A DNA stretch of 64,000 bases from Schaalia sp. 19OD2882. Its GTDB lineage: Bacteria > Actinomycetota > Actinomycetes > Actinomycetales > Actinomycetaceae. Shown piece after piece: positions 16,772 to 26,153 of the stretch. The stretch covers positions 1,860,001 to 1,924,000 of the forward strand of contig NZ_CP065521.1 of NCBI RefSeq assembly GCF_018986735.1, given 5' to 3'. How positions within the stretch are numbered: position 1 is the stretch's first letter; each line of letters starts with the position of its first letter. The notes under the pieces were generated by a model that did not search any database, had not been told where the DNA came from, and was given only the letters and a program-made list of their open reading frames with translations. The translations under genes were made by a program, and so were the position numbers.

Positions 16772-19618
16772 TCAGACGAAGGGCCTGGCGACCCACGTCC
16801 AACGGTCGCCCCACCGAAGAGCGGTTTCGTGGGCGTTCATGGCGTTGCCTCCGGATTCGAACATGCGTCCATTGCCCAGGTAGATGGCGACATGGTCGAT
16901 CACCCCGTCCGTCTGGTAGAACACCAGGTCACCGCGGCGCATCTGGTCCCACGGCACCTTGGTCAGCCCCGGGTGGTGAGCCAGTTCCCGGGAGGTTCGG
17001 TAGTCGGGCCACTGGTGCTTCATCACGTCAATGGGCCTGGGGTCCAGGCCCGCGGCGTACAGGGCCTGCAGCACCAGGCCGGAGCAGTCGTAACCCAGCT
17101 GCTTGGGGCCGGCACCACCCCACGTGTACTCCGATCCGGCCTGCGCGTGGGCGTAGCCGATCATCGCTTCGATGCGTTGGGAGCGTGTGGCCGTGGGCGC
17201 CACCCACATGTTCGTCCTCCACGCGTCGATGTCGAAGCCGTACCCGGTCCCCATGGCGTCCCACGTGACCCGATCGACGACGCCCGTGACGGGAAGGCCG
17301 CGGCGGGCCTGGAAGTTCCTCACCGCGTTGACCGTCGTGGCGTCCATGGTCTCCCAGCGTGACCCCAGACCCAGTGCGCGCTGGGTGAGTCCGACCTTCG
17401 TTCCGTTCCACCCCCACTTGAGGTTCTGTCCCGAGGGGGTCTTGCCGATGGCGGTGACGGGTCCCAGGCGCCCGGAGGGCGCGCACCATGGGCGCACCGA
17501 TGCCGGCAGGGACGCGTTCCACGCGCGCCACAGTGGCTCGCAGGTGGTGACCCCACCCGGGACCGCCTGCCACTTGCCACAGGTGTAGTTGGCTTCGACC
17601 GTGCTCACTGCGCCGCCACCGCCGACGACGACCTTCGAGGTGAGGCCGCGACCGGCCAGGAAGGCCACCTGGTCGGCGCGCTGACAGTGCGGGGTGGCGA
17701 AGATGACGGGCATCCCCAGGCGTCCGGCAATGGGGGCAGCGCTCATGGCATCGACCAGGGCGTTGCTGCCAGCCATGACATACGTGGTGGCACCCTCGAA
17801 ATGGGTGGCCACCGCACGCGCGGTCGCATGACGGTCGGCACCGGCAAGGCGCCCGGGGGCGACGCCGGTGGCAGCTGCCGCGGCGTTCGCGGCGCCCTGC
17901 GTGAGAACGCCGGTGCCGCCCAACAGGGTCACCGAGCGCGCCGACAGGGCCTTGAGCTGCGCGGTCAGGCCCGCTCCTCCCGCAGGGGAGAGCAGGACCG
18001 GCGCGTCGCTGCCGATGGCCATGGCCGAACCCGGCAGGGCGTCCGGCAGTCCCAGGGCCCCTGCGACCAGGACGGTGCGCGAGTGCCCGAAGGAGGCGGC
18101 GATCGCCGCCGACGTCTCCACTCGGGTGGCTCCCCCGTATCGTCGCACCGGCGCCAGGCGCCCCGCCTCCGCAGCCACGGCCGCTGAGACGACGCCTTCG
18201 CCTCCGACGATGACGATGCGCCTGGGCGCCAAACGCTGGATCTCCACCCTGGTGCTGGCCGGCAGGGCGTCGCGGGCGGTGAGGAGAATCGGTCCGCCGA
18301 GGCGGGCGGCCAATGGGCCTGCAGCAACCCCATCGGCCACTCCCCCACGCCCGACCAACACCACGGTGTCCGCGGGGCCCTTGTGGAAGGCCGCGGACAG
18401 GGCCACAGCGGTGGCGAAGGCGTCCTTGCCGTGGAGCCTGGCCGTCGGAAGGTTCGCGACGGAACCGCAGCGCGCGTGGGCGGCCTCTGCCCTCGCCTGC
18501 CCGGTGGTTCCCCACACGGTCCTGCGGGACACGTCTGCCCTGCGCAACGCCTCCCACGTGTCGCCGTCCAGGCACGTGGGTTGTGCGCGCAGGAGCGGCT
18601 GGGCGTCCAGGGCCGCCACGACGCCGGCACTGAGGTCATCCACGGCGGGAAGCACGGGGACCACCATGGCCGACGGCACCTTCCCGTTCCATCCCACACG
18701 CATGGCGGCAAGGGCAGTGGCCGCGCGGTCCCCTCCCCGCACGTCGGTCACTGGCACATTCGGCAAGGCCTGCCGGACGTCGGCTTCGACCGCGCCGGAG
18801 GCCCCCACCGCCAGCAGCCGGGTCGTGGAACGCTGCGCGAGGACCGCGCGAGTGTCCTGGGCCAAGGGACGCGCCAGCACCACCGACCCCGTCCGCGCAG
18901 CCAAGGAGACTGCGGTTGCCTGGTCGGCGGCGTCGGAGTTGATGGTGACAATGCCGCTCAGTGAGGGCTGGACCAGAAGGATCTGCGCCTGGGTGAGGGG
19001 GACCACCGGAGCACGCCCGGCCGCGTTGCCCACGGCGGTCGCCAATGCGCCCTCGACGTCCACCGTGAGGACCTTGTGCGGGCGCAAGGAACCGAGCAGC
19101 CGGGTCTCCTCGGCAGTCAGTGAGGCGCCGACACCCACGAAAGCCGCCTTGAGGTTGGCCGCCAGGGAGGCGGCTTCAGCGGCCGCCCCCGGCACCTGGG
19201 TCGAGGCCACAACGACGCGTTGTGCGCCACCCGGAAAGACGGAGAGCATCGAGTCGGTGCGGGTGCGCGCCGGGTCGCCGGAGTCGAGGCGGTGGACGCC
19301 CTCGCCCCCACTCGCCCACAGGGAACGCGGCTGCCGATTCGGATCCTGGGAACCCACGGAGATGTCGGGTACCGGCGGCAGGGCTTCGGCGCTGCGCTGC
19401 ACCGCGGATTGAGGGATCGTGTCGCCCGATGGCGCCCCCTGTCCCGAGGTAGGGCCGTCCGAGGGAGGGGCGTCGGATTCAGCGGAGTCGGACTGGCCGC
19501 TCTCCTGCGAGGTCACAGGGGGTGGAGCGGGCACATCCGGCGTGGGCTGCGCGAGGGCGACGCCAGTGCTGGCAACCAGCAGGGCTGCTGACATCAGTGT
19601 GGTGGCGAGGATCCGCAT
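16772..19618 (-). CDS. Secreted CWB2-repeat, peptidoglycan-binding, NlpC/P60 cell-wall hydrolase
   Basis: The 948-residue exported protein has a signal peptide (residues 1-23, cleavage near ALA-QP) and a Pro/Ser-rich linker. Several cell-wall-binding type 2 repeats (PF04122-like) follow; examples are RLHGKDAFATAVALS, RIVIVGGEGVVSAAV and RYGGATRVETSAAIA between about residues 380 and 690. A PG_binding_1 domain (near 720-810, LGSRWETMDATTVNAVRNFQ) precedes a C-terminal NlpC/P60 peptidase with Cys845 in DCSGLV and His909 in DHVAIYLG. It should cleave peptide stems in peptidoglycan during growth or division, anchored non-covalently to the wall. No operon partner is apparent. Confidence 0.92.
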   Translation of the reverse strand: MRILATTLMSAALLVASTGVALAQPTPDVPAPPPVTSQESGQSDSAESDAPPSDGPTSGQGAPSGDTIPQSAVQRSAEALPPVPDISVGSQDPNRQPRSLWASGGEGVHRLDSGDPARTRTDSMLSVFPGGAQRVVVASTQVPGAAAEAASLAANLKAAFVGVGASLTAEETRLLGSLRPHKVLTVDVEGALATAVGNAAGRAPVVPLTQAQILLVQPSLSGIVTINSDAADQATAVSLAARTGSVVLARPLAQDTRAVLAQRSTTRLLAVGASGAVEADVRQALPNVPVTDVRGGDRAATALAAMRVGWNGKVPSAMVVPVLPAVDDLSAGVVAALDAQPLLRAQPTCLDGDTWEALRRADVSRRTVWGTTGQARAEAAHARCGSVANLPTARLHGKDAFATAVALSAAFHKGPADTVVLVGRGGVADGVAAGPLAARLGGPILLTARDALPASTRVEIQRLAPRRIVIVGGEGVVSAAVAAEAGRLAPVRRYGGATRVETSAAIAASFGHSRTVLVAGALGLPDALPGSAMAIGSDAPVLLSPAGGAGLTAQLKALSARSVTLLGGTGVLTQGAANAAAAATGVAPGRLAGADRHATARAVATHFEGATTYVMAGSNALVDAMSAAPIAGRLGMPVIFATPHCQRADQVAFLAGRGLTSKVVVGGGGAVSTVEANYTCGKWQAVPGGVTTCEPLWRAWNASLPASVRPWCAPSGRLGPVTAIGKTPSGQNLKWGWNGTKVGLTQRALGLGSRWETMDATTVNAVRNFQARRGLPVTGVVDRVTWDAMGTGYGFDIDAWRTNMWVAPTATRSQRIEAMIGYAHAQAGSEYTWGGAGPKQLGYDCSGLVLQALYAAGLDPRPIDVMKHQWPDYRTSRELAHHPGLTKVPWDQMRRGDLVFYQTDGVIDHVAIYLGNGRMFESGGNAMNAHETALRWGDRWTWVARPFV

Positions 19619-19670
19619 GCCTCAACCATAGGTGGCCAGGACCGCGACGTGGGTGGCCCCCGACAAGACG

Positions 19671-20357
19671 TCAGCGTCCGCAGTTGTAGGTCACCCAGTC
19701 GCGCGCTCCCTGGTCCCTGCCTTCGAGCAGCGGGGCGATGACCTCAGTGCGCACCTTCACCGCGGGATCCACGCCGGTGGGGCGGCCGGGCAGGTCGGGT
19801 TGCGCAGCCAGCGCCCCGGCGGCTGCGTCACGACGCGGGTGGTCATCGGCGTCGAGGGCGGCAAGGTACTCCCCCACCCACTGGCACTGCCAGTCCTGCA
19901 CTGCGGCCGAGGCAAGGTCTCCTGCGCGCAGGACGAGGACGATCTCCTCCTCAGCGGAATGGTTGACCAAGACGATCCGCTGGGAGTCCGTGGAGGTGAC
20001 CTGTGCGCCGGCAAGCCCGCGCACGAGCTGACTGGGACCGACCGGCCCGCCCCCTGCCGGGTACTCCAGCTTCAGGGGCGCGACCTCCGTGCGGACCAAC
20101 TCCTGGACTTCGGCGGGCACGACCTCGTCCGTTCCACTGTAGGTCGCCGCGGCCGAAAGCATGGCCGTGGAGGACCCTGCCCCTGCTGCGGCGGTCAAGG
20201 CCCCGTCCTCGTCACCGGAGTCCACATGACGCAATTCGAAGAAGGACATGACCGTCAGTACGACGACGAAGGTGAAGGACAGGGTTCCCACCACGAGGAT
20301 CCGCCGCACCTCGGCGGCGCTCAGGCGAGGTCGTGCCACGTGGGTTGCGCGCTCCAT
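19671..20357 (-). CDS. Hypothetical single-pass membrane protein
   Basis: The 228-residue protein has a basic N-terminus and one hydrophobic segment (about residues 20-42, ILVVGTLSFTFVVVLTVMSF), then an Ala/Gly-rich extracytoplasmic region with two Cys (QWQC-type near 160 and CGR at the C-terminus) that could pair. No known domain was recognised. The ATG follows GAGGGGCA, a good ribosome-binding site. It lies between a surface hydrolase and a cupin gene on the same strand with sizeable gaps, so operon membership is doubtful. Confidence 0.7.
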   Translation of the reverse strand: MERATHVARPRLSAAEVRRILVVGTLSFTFVVVLTVMSFFELRHVDSGDEDGALTAAAGAGSSTAMLSAAATYSGTDEVVPAEVQELVRTEVAPLKLEYPAGGGPVGPSQLVRGLAGAQVTSTDSQRIVLVNHSAEEEIVLVLRAGDLASAAVQDWQCQWVGEYLAALDADDHPRRDAAAGALAAQPDLPGRPTGVDPAVKVRTEVIAPLLEGRDQGARDWVTYNCGR

Positions 20358-20599
20358 TGCCCCTCCTCACAGTGACGGTTCGGATCTGGAAATGGTAACG
20401 TCGCCGGACTTCACTGTGCGAACCCACGCCCCCGACGTGAGGACTCCCTCAGAAACCGCGATGCCGAATGGAAGGGGCCCCGGGGCGGCACGACCGGCAT
20501 TTCCGCAGAGGCACAAGCGGGGTTTTGCCGTTGGAGCAGAGCCGGGACGGTGGACACTGCCCCGGGTGTCCCCTTGGGGTTTCGTCCACCGGTGCACGT

Positions 20600-21349
20600 T
20601 CAGACGATCTTCGTGACCAGGCGACCGGCGTTGGCTTCCGGCGCAAGGAAGGTGTTGTCGTGCAATCCGCTCCACGTCTCCAAAGGCACGGGCTTGTCGT
20701 GGGCGGCCTCGGTTGGTTCGTGGCTGTAGGTCGACACTTCACGTACGACCAGCGGCACCGGGGAGTCGGGCGGGCACCTGAAGGCATGGAGGTGCTTGCG
20801 GTGCATGACGAATTTCGGGTCACCTGCCTCCAGGCGTACGTAGCTGGTGAGGTCCGCGTACGACTCCTCCCGACCAGCAGGCAATTCAACGCCCTCGGGC
20901 CAGGGTGAACCAATCGGCATCGCCTCGAATTCGAGCAGTTCCTCCTGGCGGGGGTTGAGGGTCGTGGGACCGTAGAACACGTCCATGGATCCCATCACCA
21001 CCTCGTAGCATTCGGTCTTGCGCAGGTGGTAGTGGGAGGCGCAGTACTTGCCGGGGTGCAGGATCATGAGTTTGTCGCACAGTCCCGAGTACTCCGAGTA
21101 AGGCGCCGCCCCCGCCGGCAGACCATCCACTGCCGCCTGGTTGATGGCCTCGAAGATGATCATCACCTCGTAGGCCGTCGGCTCCCACAGCCCCTTCTCG
21201 AATGCGTCGTACTGGTCGTCGCCGAAGACTATCCCGACGCTGTCGTTGACCATGGCTTCAGTGACCGGATAGCGCAGCGCGCGCGCCAGACTTGCCGCTC
21301 CGCGAACCCATTCGTCGTACTCCCTGCGAGTCACATACGACCTGGACAT
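20600..21349 (-). CDS. D-lyxose ketol-isomerase-like cupin
   Basis: The 249-residue protein has a cupin core with likely metal ligands in SHYHLRKTECYEV (about residues 105-117) and a second set around HRKHLHAF (residue 190). Upstream GLCDKLMILHPGK and downstream FYGPTTLNP fit the Lyx_isomer family (D-lyxose/D-mannose isomerases). These interconvert lyxose and xylulose. The ATG at 21349 has GGGAGG at good distance; a longer reading would run into the operator. The tandem palindrome immediately upstream indicates sugar-responsive repression. Substrate assignment is provisional; another sugar-isomerase cupin is possible. Confidence 0.65.
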   Translation of the reverse strand: MSRSYVTRREYDEWVRGAASLARALRYPVTEAMVNDSVGIVFGDDQYDAFEKGLWEPTAYEVMIIFEAINQAAVDGLPAGAAPYSEYSGLCDKLMILHPGKYCASHYHLRKTECYEVVMGSMDVFYGPTTLNPRQEELLEFEAMPIGSPWPEGVELPAGREESYADLTSYVRLEAGDPKFVMHRKHLHAFRCPPDSPVPLVVREVSTYSHEPTEAAHDKPVPLETWSGLHDNTFLAPEANAGRLVTKIV

Positions 21350-21386
21350 CAGACCTCCCAGACATCGATGCGGCCACACCGCCGCC

Positions 21387-21416
21387 TTGAACCGGTTCAT
21401 CGGCGAACCGGTTCAA
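21387..21416. promoter_or_regulatory. Tandem palindromic operator upstream of the lyxose isomerase-like gene
   Basis: Two copies of GAACCGGTTC, each a perfect palindrome, lie at 21389-21398 and 21405-21414. Together with flanking TT/AA they form a larger inverted repeat, with centres 16 bp apart. The central CG with AACCGGTT is typical of LacI-family operators. It lies 38 bp before the minus-strand start at 21349, a normal position for repression. No LacI-type gene is in the window, so the repressor is encoded elsewhere. Confidence 0.75.
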
Positions 21417-23173
21417 CAATATCTCAAACAAATGATCCACCCATCGCCCCCCGGCTGCGGTGGGGCCGGAGAACCGAGTACCGATCCGCTTCGAGCCGCG
21501 CCCTCGCACCGGCTCTCTCCACCAATCGGACAGCAGCACGGGTGGCCGGTGTCACTGCGCCAACATGGGCTCCACGCCGGCAGCCAACAGCCCCCACCAG
21601 TAGGGTCGAAGAGAGCCTCCCACGACGCCTCGATGACGTCGGTGCCCACACCCACAGTGGTCCACGACCGGTGCCCGTCGCCCATCGTCACCAGGACGCG
21701 GGTGGTGGCATCGGTGCCGGCACGATTCTCTTCGAGGATGCGCACTTTGAAGTCGGTGAGCCTGAAGGAGGCGGCCACCGGGTAGTCGCGGGTCAGGACG
21801 TGACGCAGGGCCCGGTCCAGGGCGTTGACCGGGCCGTTGCCTTCCGCGGTGCGGATGTGGCGCCGGTCGGTGTGGACCTTGACGGTGGCCTCCGACTGGG
21901 TGAAGGGCTCCCCCTGGACCTCGGCGATCTCCTGGGTCATGACCTTCCACGACTCCACGCGCACGAATGCGGGCAAGCGCCCCAGCTCATGGCGCAGCAG
22001 CAGCTCGAAGGAGGCGTCGGCCGCATCGTAGGTGTAACCCTCGGCCTCGCGGCCCCTGACCTTGGCGGCCACGCGGGCCGCCACCGAGGTGTCACCGGCC
22101 AAGTCCACGCCCAGTTCGGCGGCCTTGAGTTCCACCGAGGCGCGACCCGCCATCTCGGAGACCAGCATCCTCATGTCATTGCCCACCAGCGCCGGGTCGA
22201 TGTGCTGGTACAGGTCGGCGTCCACGCGGATGGCGCTGGCGTGCAGACCCGCCTTGTGGGCGAAAGCACTGCGCCCCACGTAGGGGTCACGCGGGTGCGG
22301 GGCGATGTTCACCAACTCGGCCACCCGATGGGAGACCCGGTCCAACTTCGCCAAGGAGCCTTCGGGCAGGCAGGTCCACCGGGTCTTGAGTTCGATGTTC
22401 GCGGCGCACGTGAGCAGATTCGCGTTGCCGGTGCGTTCACCGTAGCCGTTGACCGTGCCCTGGACCTGGCGCGCGCCCGCCTCCACCGCAATGAGGGAAT
22501 TGGCCACCGCGCAGCCGGTGTCGTTGTGCGCGTGGATGCCCAGGACCACGTCCTCGAATCCGGCGGCGTCCAGGCGGGCCCGAGCGCTTTCGACGACCTG
22601 GCCGATGACGCCCGGCAGGTTTCCGCCATTCGTGTCGCAGGGGACCACGGTGGAGGCCCCGGCCCGGGCGGCCTCGCACATGACCGCGTACCCGTACTGC
22701 GGGTCCGCGGCCAGGCCGTCGAAGAAGTGTTCGAGGTCGACGACCACCTCACGTCCGGCTTCGCGAAGGAATCGGACGGTGTCGCAGACCATGCGCAGAT
22801 TCTCGTCCAAGCCCGTGCGCAGGGCCTTGACGACGTGGCGGGGATCGGACTTGGCGACCAGTGTGACAATGGGCGCCCCGCAGTCGCGAAGAGCCAGGAC
22901 CTGCGGGTCGGAAGCGGGGTCCTGCCCGGCCTTGACGGTGGCCCCGAAGGCCGCCAGACGCGCATGGCGCAGTGCGACCTTGGCCGCGCGGGCGAAGAAC
23001 TCAGTGTCCTTGGGGATGGCTCCCGGCCATCCGCCTTCGACCACGTCGACACCGAGGTCGTCGAGGACCTCCAGGGCGGCGAGTTTGTCGGCCACCGACA
23101 GGGAGATCCCCTCCTGTTGGGCTCCGTCACGCAGAGTGGTGTCGTACAGGGCGACGTGGGGTGCGGCGTCCAC
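21413..23173 (-). CDS. cimA: Citramalate synthase, C-terminus probably frameshifted
   Basis: The protein makes (R)-citramalate from pyruvate and acetyl-CoA, giving isoleucine without threonine. The catalytic TIM barrel starts with YDTTLRDGAQQEG and contains HFFDG, PCDTNGG, GIHAHNDTGCAVANS and NGYGERTGNANL; HKAGLHASA lies in the linker. A LeuA-type allosteric dimer domain is at about 390-530. These features are typical of CimA rather than LeuA. After WEALFDP the final 50 residues are Cys/Trp/Pro-rich and unlike the family. One extra C at 21603-21605 would give DPYWWGLLAAG...MLAQ and a stop at 21552, leaving the operator outside the gene. The GTG start at 23173 lies 3 bp after the ilvD stop codon. 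Confidence 0.87.
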   Translation of the reverse strand: MDAAPHVALYDTTLRDGAQQEGISLSVADKLAALEVLDDLGVDVVEGGWPGAIPKDTEFFARAAKVALRHARLAAFGATVKAGQDPASDPQVLALRDCGAPIVTLVAKSDPRHVVKALRTGLDENLRMVCDTVRFLREAGREVVVDLEHFFDGLAADPQYGYAVMCEAARAGASTVVPCDTNGGNLPGVIGQVVESARARLDAAGFEDVVLGIHAHNDTGCAVANSLIAVEAGARQVQGTVNGYGERTGNANLLTCAANIELKTRWTCLPEGSLAKLDRVSHRVAELVNIAPHPRDPYVGRSAFAHKAGLHASAIRVDADLYQHIDPALVGNDMRMLVSEMAGRASVELKAAELGVDLAGDTSVAARVAAKVRGREAEGYTYDAADASFELLLRHELGRLPAFVRVESWKVMTQEIAEVQGEPFTQSEATVKVHTDRRHIRTAEGNGPVNALDRALRHVLTRDYPVAASFRLTDFKVRILEENRAGTDATTRVLVTMGDGHRSWTTVGVGTDVIEASWEALFDPTGGGCWLPAWSPCWRSDTGHPCCCPIGGESRCEGAARSGSVLGSPAPPQPGGDGWIICLRYC

Positions 23174-23176
23174 CGG

Positions 23177-25075
23177 TCATCCCTCCCGAGGCCCGCGGGC
23201 GCCGAGCACGCGGGTGACGTCGCGGGCGGCCCCCTTGGAGGCGGACAGTGCGGTGGCCGCGTAGAGCTGCAGGGCGGGAGAGACCTGGCGGTCGCGTTCC
23301 AGCGGCGTCCACGGCGCCGGGCGCGCCTCCTGTGCGGCGCGGCGGCGGGCGATCTCGTCCTCGTCGACGTCCAGGTGCAACAGCCCCTCGTCGACGTCGA
23401 TGACGATCCTGTCCCCGTCCTCGACGAGGCCGATCAAACCACCGTCGGCGGCCTCGGGAGAGATGTGCCCCACCGAGATCCCGGAGGTTCCGCCCGAGAA
23501 ACGGCCGTCGGTGATGAGGGCGCACGCCTTGCCCAGGCCCCGCCCCTTGAGGAAGGAGGTCGGGTAGAGCATCTCCTGCATTCCGGGGCCGCCGGCCGGG
23601 CCCTCGTAGCGGATGACGACCACGTCTCCGGCTTCGACGGTTTTGTCGAGGATCTTCGTGATGGCCTCCTCCTGGGACTCCATCACTCGGGCACGGCCCT
23701 CGAAGTGGAACAGTTCGGGGTCGATGCCGGCGGCCTTGATGATGGCTCCTTCCGGAGCGAGGTTGCCGAACAGGACCGTCAGGCCGCCGTTGGCCGTGTA
23801 GGCGTGGGCGACGTCGCGCACGCATCCGGCCTCCACGTCCAGGTCCAGGTCCACCCACCTGTTGGAGGTGGAAAAGGCCTCGGTGGTGCGCACGTTGCCG
23901 GGAGCCGCATGCCACAGTTCCAGCGCCTCTGGGCTCACCTGGGGCGAGCGCGGGTCCCAGGCGGCCAGCCAGGAGGCCAGGTCCGGGCAGTGCACGGAGT
24001 GGACGGTGTGTCGCAGCATTCCTGCCCGGTCGAGTTCGCCGAGCAGGCGCGGGATGCCGCCGGCCCTGTGGACGTCCTCCATGTGGTAGTCGTTGTGGTT
24101 CGGCGCGACCTTCGACAGGCAGGGCACGGAGCGCCCCAGTTCGGCGATGTCCTCCAGGTCGAAGTCGACCCCGCCCTCATGTGCGATGGCCAGCAGGTGC
24201 AGAACCGTGTTGGAGGAGCCACCCATGGCCATGTCCAGGGTCATGGCGTTGCGGAAGGCGTCCCGGCCGGCGATTGCCCGGGGCGTGACCGAGTCGTCGC
24301 CCTGGTCGTAGTGGCGGCGGCACAGGTCCACGACCAGGGCTCCTGCGCGGGTGAACAGGTCACGGCGGGCACTGTGGGTGGCCAAGGTGGATCCGTTGCC
24401 GGGAAGGGACAGGCCCAGGGCTTCGGTCAGACAGTTCATGGAGTTCGCGGTGAACATGCCCGAACACGATCCGCACGTGGGACAGGCGGCCTTTTCCAGG
24501 GCCGTCAGCGCCTCGTCGCTGATGGCGTCGTTGGCGGTGGCGTTCATGACCGTGACGAGGTTGCCGTGCCCCTCCAGTGAGGGGCCGATGATGGTGGCGG
24601 GGTCGATGTCCTTGCCGGCCTCCATGGGGCCGCCGGAGACGAAGACGCAGGGGATGTCCAGGCGCATGGCGGCTATGAGCATGCCCGGGGTGATCTTGTC
24701 GCAATTCGAGATGCACACCATGGCGTCGGCGCAGTGGGCGTTCACCATGTACTCGACGGAGTCGGCAATGACTTCTCGGCTGGGCAACGAGTAGAGCATG
24801 CCGCCATGTCCCATGGCAATGCCGTCGTCCACGGCGATCGTGTTCATCTCCTTGGCCACTCCCCCGGCCTCGACGATGGCGTCGGCGACGATCCTGCCGA
24901 CGTCACGCAGGTGGACGTGCCCGGGGACGAATTCGGTGAAGGAGTTGACCACCGCGATGATGGGTTTGCCGAAGTCGTCGTCGCCCATGCCCGTGGCGCG
25001 CCACAGGGCGCGGGCTCCCGCCATGTTGCGGCCCTGAGTCGAGGTGGCGGATCGCAATTGCCTGGCAGGTGCCAT
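23177..25075 (-). CDS. ilvD: Dihydroxy-acid dehydratase
   Basis: The 632-residue iron-sulfur enzyme dehydrates dihydroxy-isovalerate and dihydroxy-methylvalerate, the third common step of valine, leucine and isoleucine synthesis. IlvD/Edd signatures include [12 protein letters not shown] (cluster Cys), [16 protein letters not shown] (second signature with cluster Cys), [18 protein letters not shown] (C-terminal signature), and the [14 protein letters not shown] motif. Length fits the long IlvD class. ATG follows GGAGGACGACC. The citramalate synthase gene begins 3 bp downstream, so the pair form an isoleucine-directed operon. Confidence 0.96.
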   Translation of the reverse strand: MAPARQLRSATSTQGRNMAGARALWRATGMGDDDFGKPIIAVVNSFTEFVPGHVHLRDVGRIVADAIVEAGGVAKEMNTIAVDDGIAMGHGGMLYSLPSREVIADSVEYMVNAHCADAMVCISNCDKITPGMLIAAMRLDIPCVFVSGGPMEAGKDIDPATIIGPSLEGHGNLVTVMNATANDAISDEALTALEKAACPTCGSCSGMFTANSMNCLTEALGLSLPGNGSTLATHSARRDLFTRAGALVVDLCRRHYDQGDDSVTPRAIAGRDAFRNAMTLDMAMGGSSNTVLHLLAIAHEGGVDFDLEDIAELGRSVPCLSKVAPNHNDYHMEDVHRAGGIPRLLGELDRAGMLRHTVHSVHCPDLASWLAAWDPRSPQVSPEALELWHAAPGNVRTTEAFSTSNRWVDLDLDVEAGCVRDVAHAYTANGGLTVLFGNLAPEGAIIKAAGIDPELFHFEGRARVMESQEEAITKILDKTVEAGDVVVIRYEGPAGGPGMQEMLYPTSFLKGRGLGKACALITDGRFSGGTSGISVGHISPEAADGGLIGLVEDGDRIVIDVDEGLLHLDVDEDEIARRRAAQEARPAPWTPLERDRQVSPALQLYAATALSASKGAARDVTRVLGARGPREG

Positions 25076-25135
25076 GGTCGTCCTCCTGGGTGAGTCGTCG
25101 CGTCAAGCCTAGGAGTACCGGCCGGTCAGTTCGGT

Positions 25136-25972
25136 TCAGGGCCGCTGGGTGGACGGCACTGCGAGTCGGCCCGCCGATGCGCAGATGGCGACGAGGGCGA
25201 GGAGGGCGCTGCCGAAGAACAGTGCCAAGGACCCACCGGGGACCGTGCGTCCGGTGAGCAGCGGCCACACGATCCAGATCCAGTTGACCGCATTGTGTGC
25301 GAGGACCGCCAGCAGGACGCTGCCGCCTCCGAGGTTGGCCACCCACGACATGGCGATCGAGAGCAGGACGACCATGGAGACGTGGAGGAGGACGTCGAGG
25401 ATCGAGTCCTTCGGGGTGTCCCAGGCGGCAACTGCGAAAAGGGGCAGGTGCCACAGGGCCCAGACGAAACCCAGAACGGTTGCCGCCGCCAGGGGGTGGA
25501 ACCGTTGTTGGAGCTGGGGAAGGGCGAAACCGCGCCAACCGGGCTCTTCCTGCACGGGTCCGCCGATGAGGAATCCGAGGAACATGAGGACCGGGGCGAT
25601 GACGGCGGCCGGGCCGCTCAGGGCGGGTTGGCCAGTCGCAGGGCCGGCCAACAGCATCATGAGGCCGGCCATGACTGCGGGAAAGAGGACGAGGGCGACC
25701 GGCCACACCCACCACGGGCGCACGCGCATCCACCCGGCCAGCCACGGCTTGAAGGACCCGTGGACGACCTTCGTCATGACGAGGGACGCGATGAAGGGGC
25801 CCGCGAACAGGCCGAGGACGTTGATGACCTTGACCGCGGTGTCCGAGATCTCCAGGGGAAGGACTCGCAGGCCGGAGGAGCCCAGGACCATCGGCGACCA
25901 CACGATCCACGCGCCCGTGTACGCCAGGAGGATGAAACCGAGGACGGGGCGCGAGCGCAGGAACCCGGTCAT
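25136..25972 (-). CDS. CPBP-family intramembrane metalloprotease-like protein
   Basis: The 278-residue multi-pass membrane protein (about 7-8 hydrophobic segments) carries the CPBP/Abi motifs: EEPGWRGFALPQL (motif 1, two Glu plus Arg), LWHLPLF (motif 2, His), and LAHNAVNW (motif 3, His-Asn). These residues form the active site of Rce1-type intramembrane proteases. Physiological substrates are unknown; actinobacterial homologues are usually orphans. It is on the same strand as ilvD (60 bp upstream of it) but functionally unrelated. Confidence 0.88.
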   Translation of the reverse strand: MTGFLRSRPVLGFILLAYTGAWIVWSPMVLGSSGLRVLPLEISDTAVKVINVLGLFAGPFIASLVMTKVVHGSFKPWLAGWMRVRPWWVWPVALVLFPAVMAGLMMLLAGPATGQPALSGPAAVIAPVLMFLGFLIGGPVQEEPGWRGFALPQLQQRFHPLAAATVLGFVWALWHLPLFAVAAWDTPKDSILDVLLHVSMVVLLSIAMSWVANLGGGSVLLAVLAHNAVNWIWIVWPLLTGRTVPGGSLALFFGSALLALVAICASAGRLAVPSTQRP

Positions 25973-26153
25973 GTGGTGCGAGCCTTTCCGCAGCGACGGC
26001 GTCGGTCCACAGTCACGCTACACCCCGCAACCCGCTCATGCGCCGGATTCACCTCTGTCACACAGGATCCCACCGTGGACAGCCGCGGAAGTGACCTGCC
26101 GCCTCACCTAGCCTCGTCCTCGTCTGGAACGGCCACTGGAAAGGAACCCGGAG

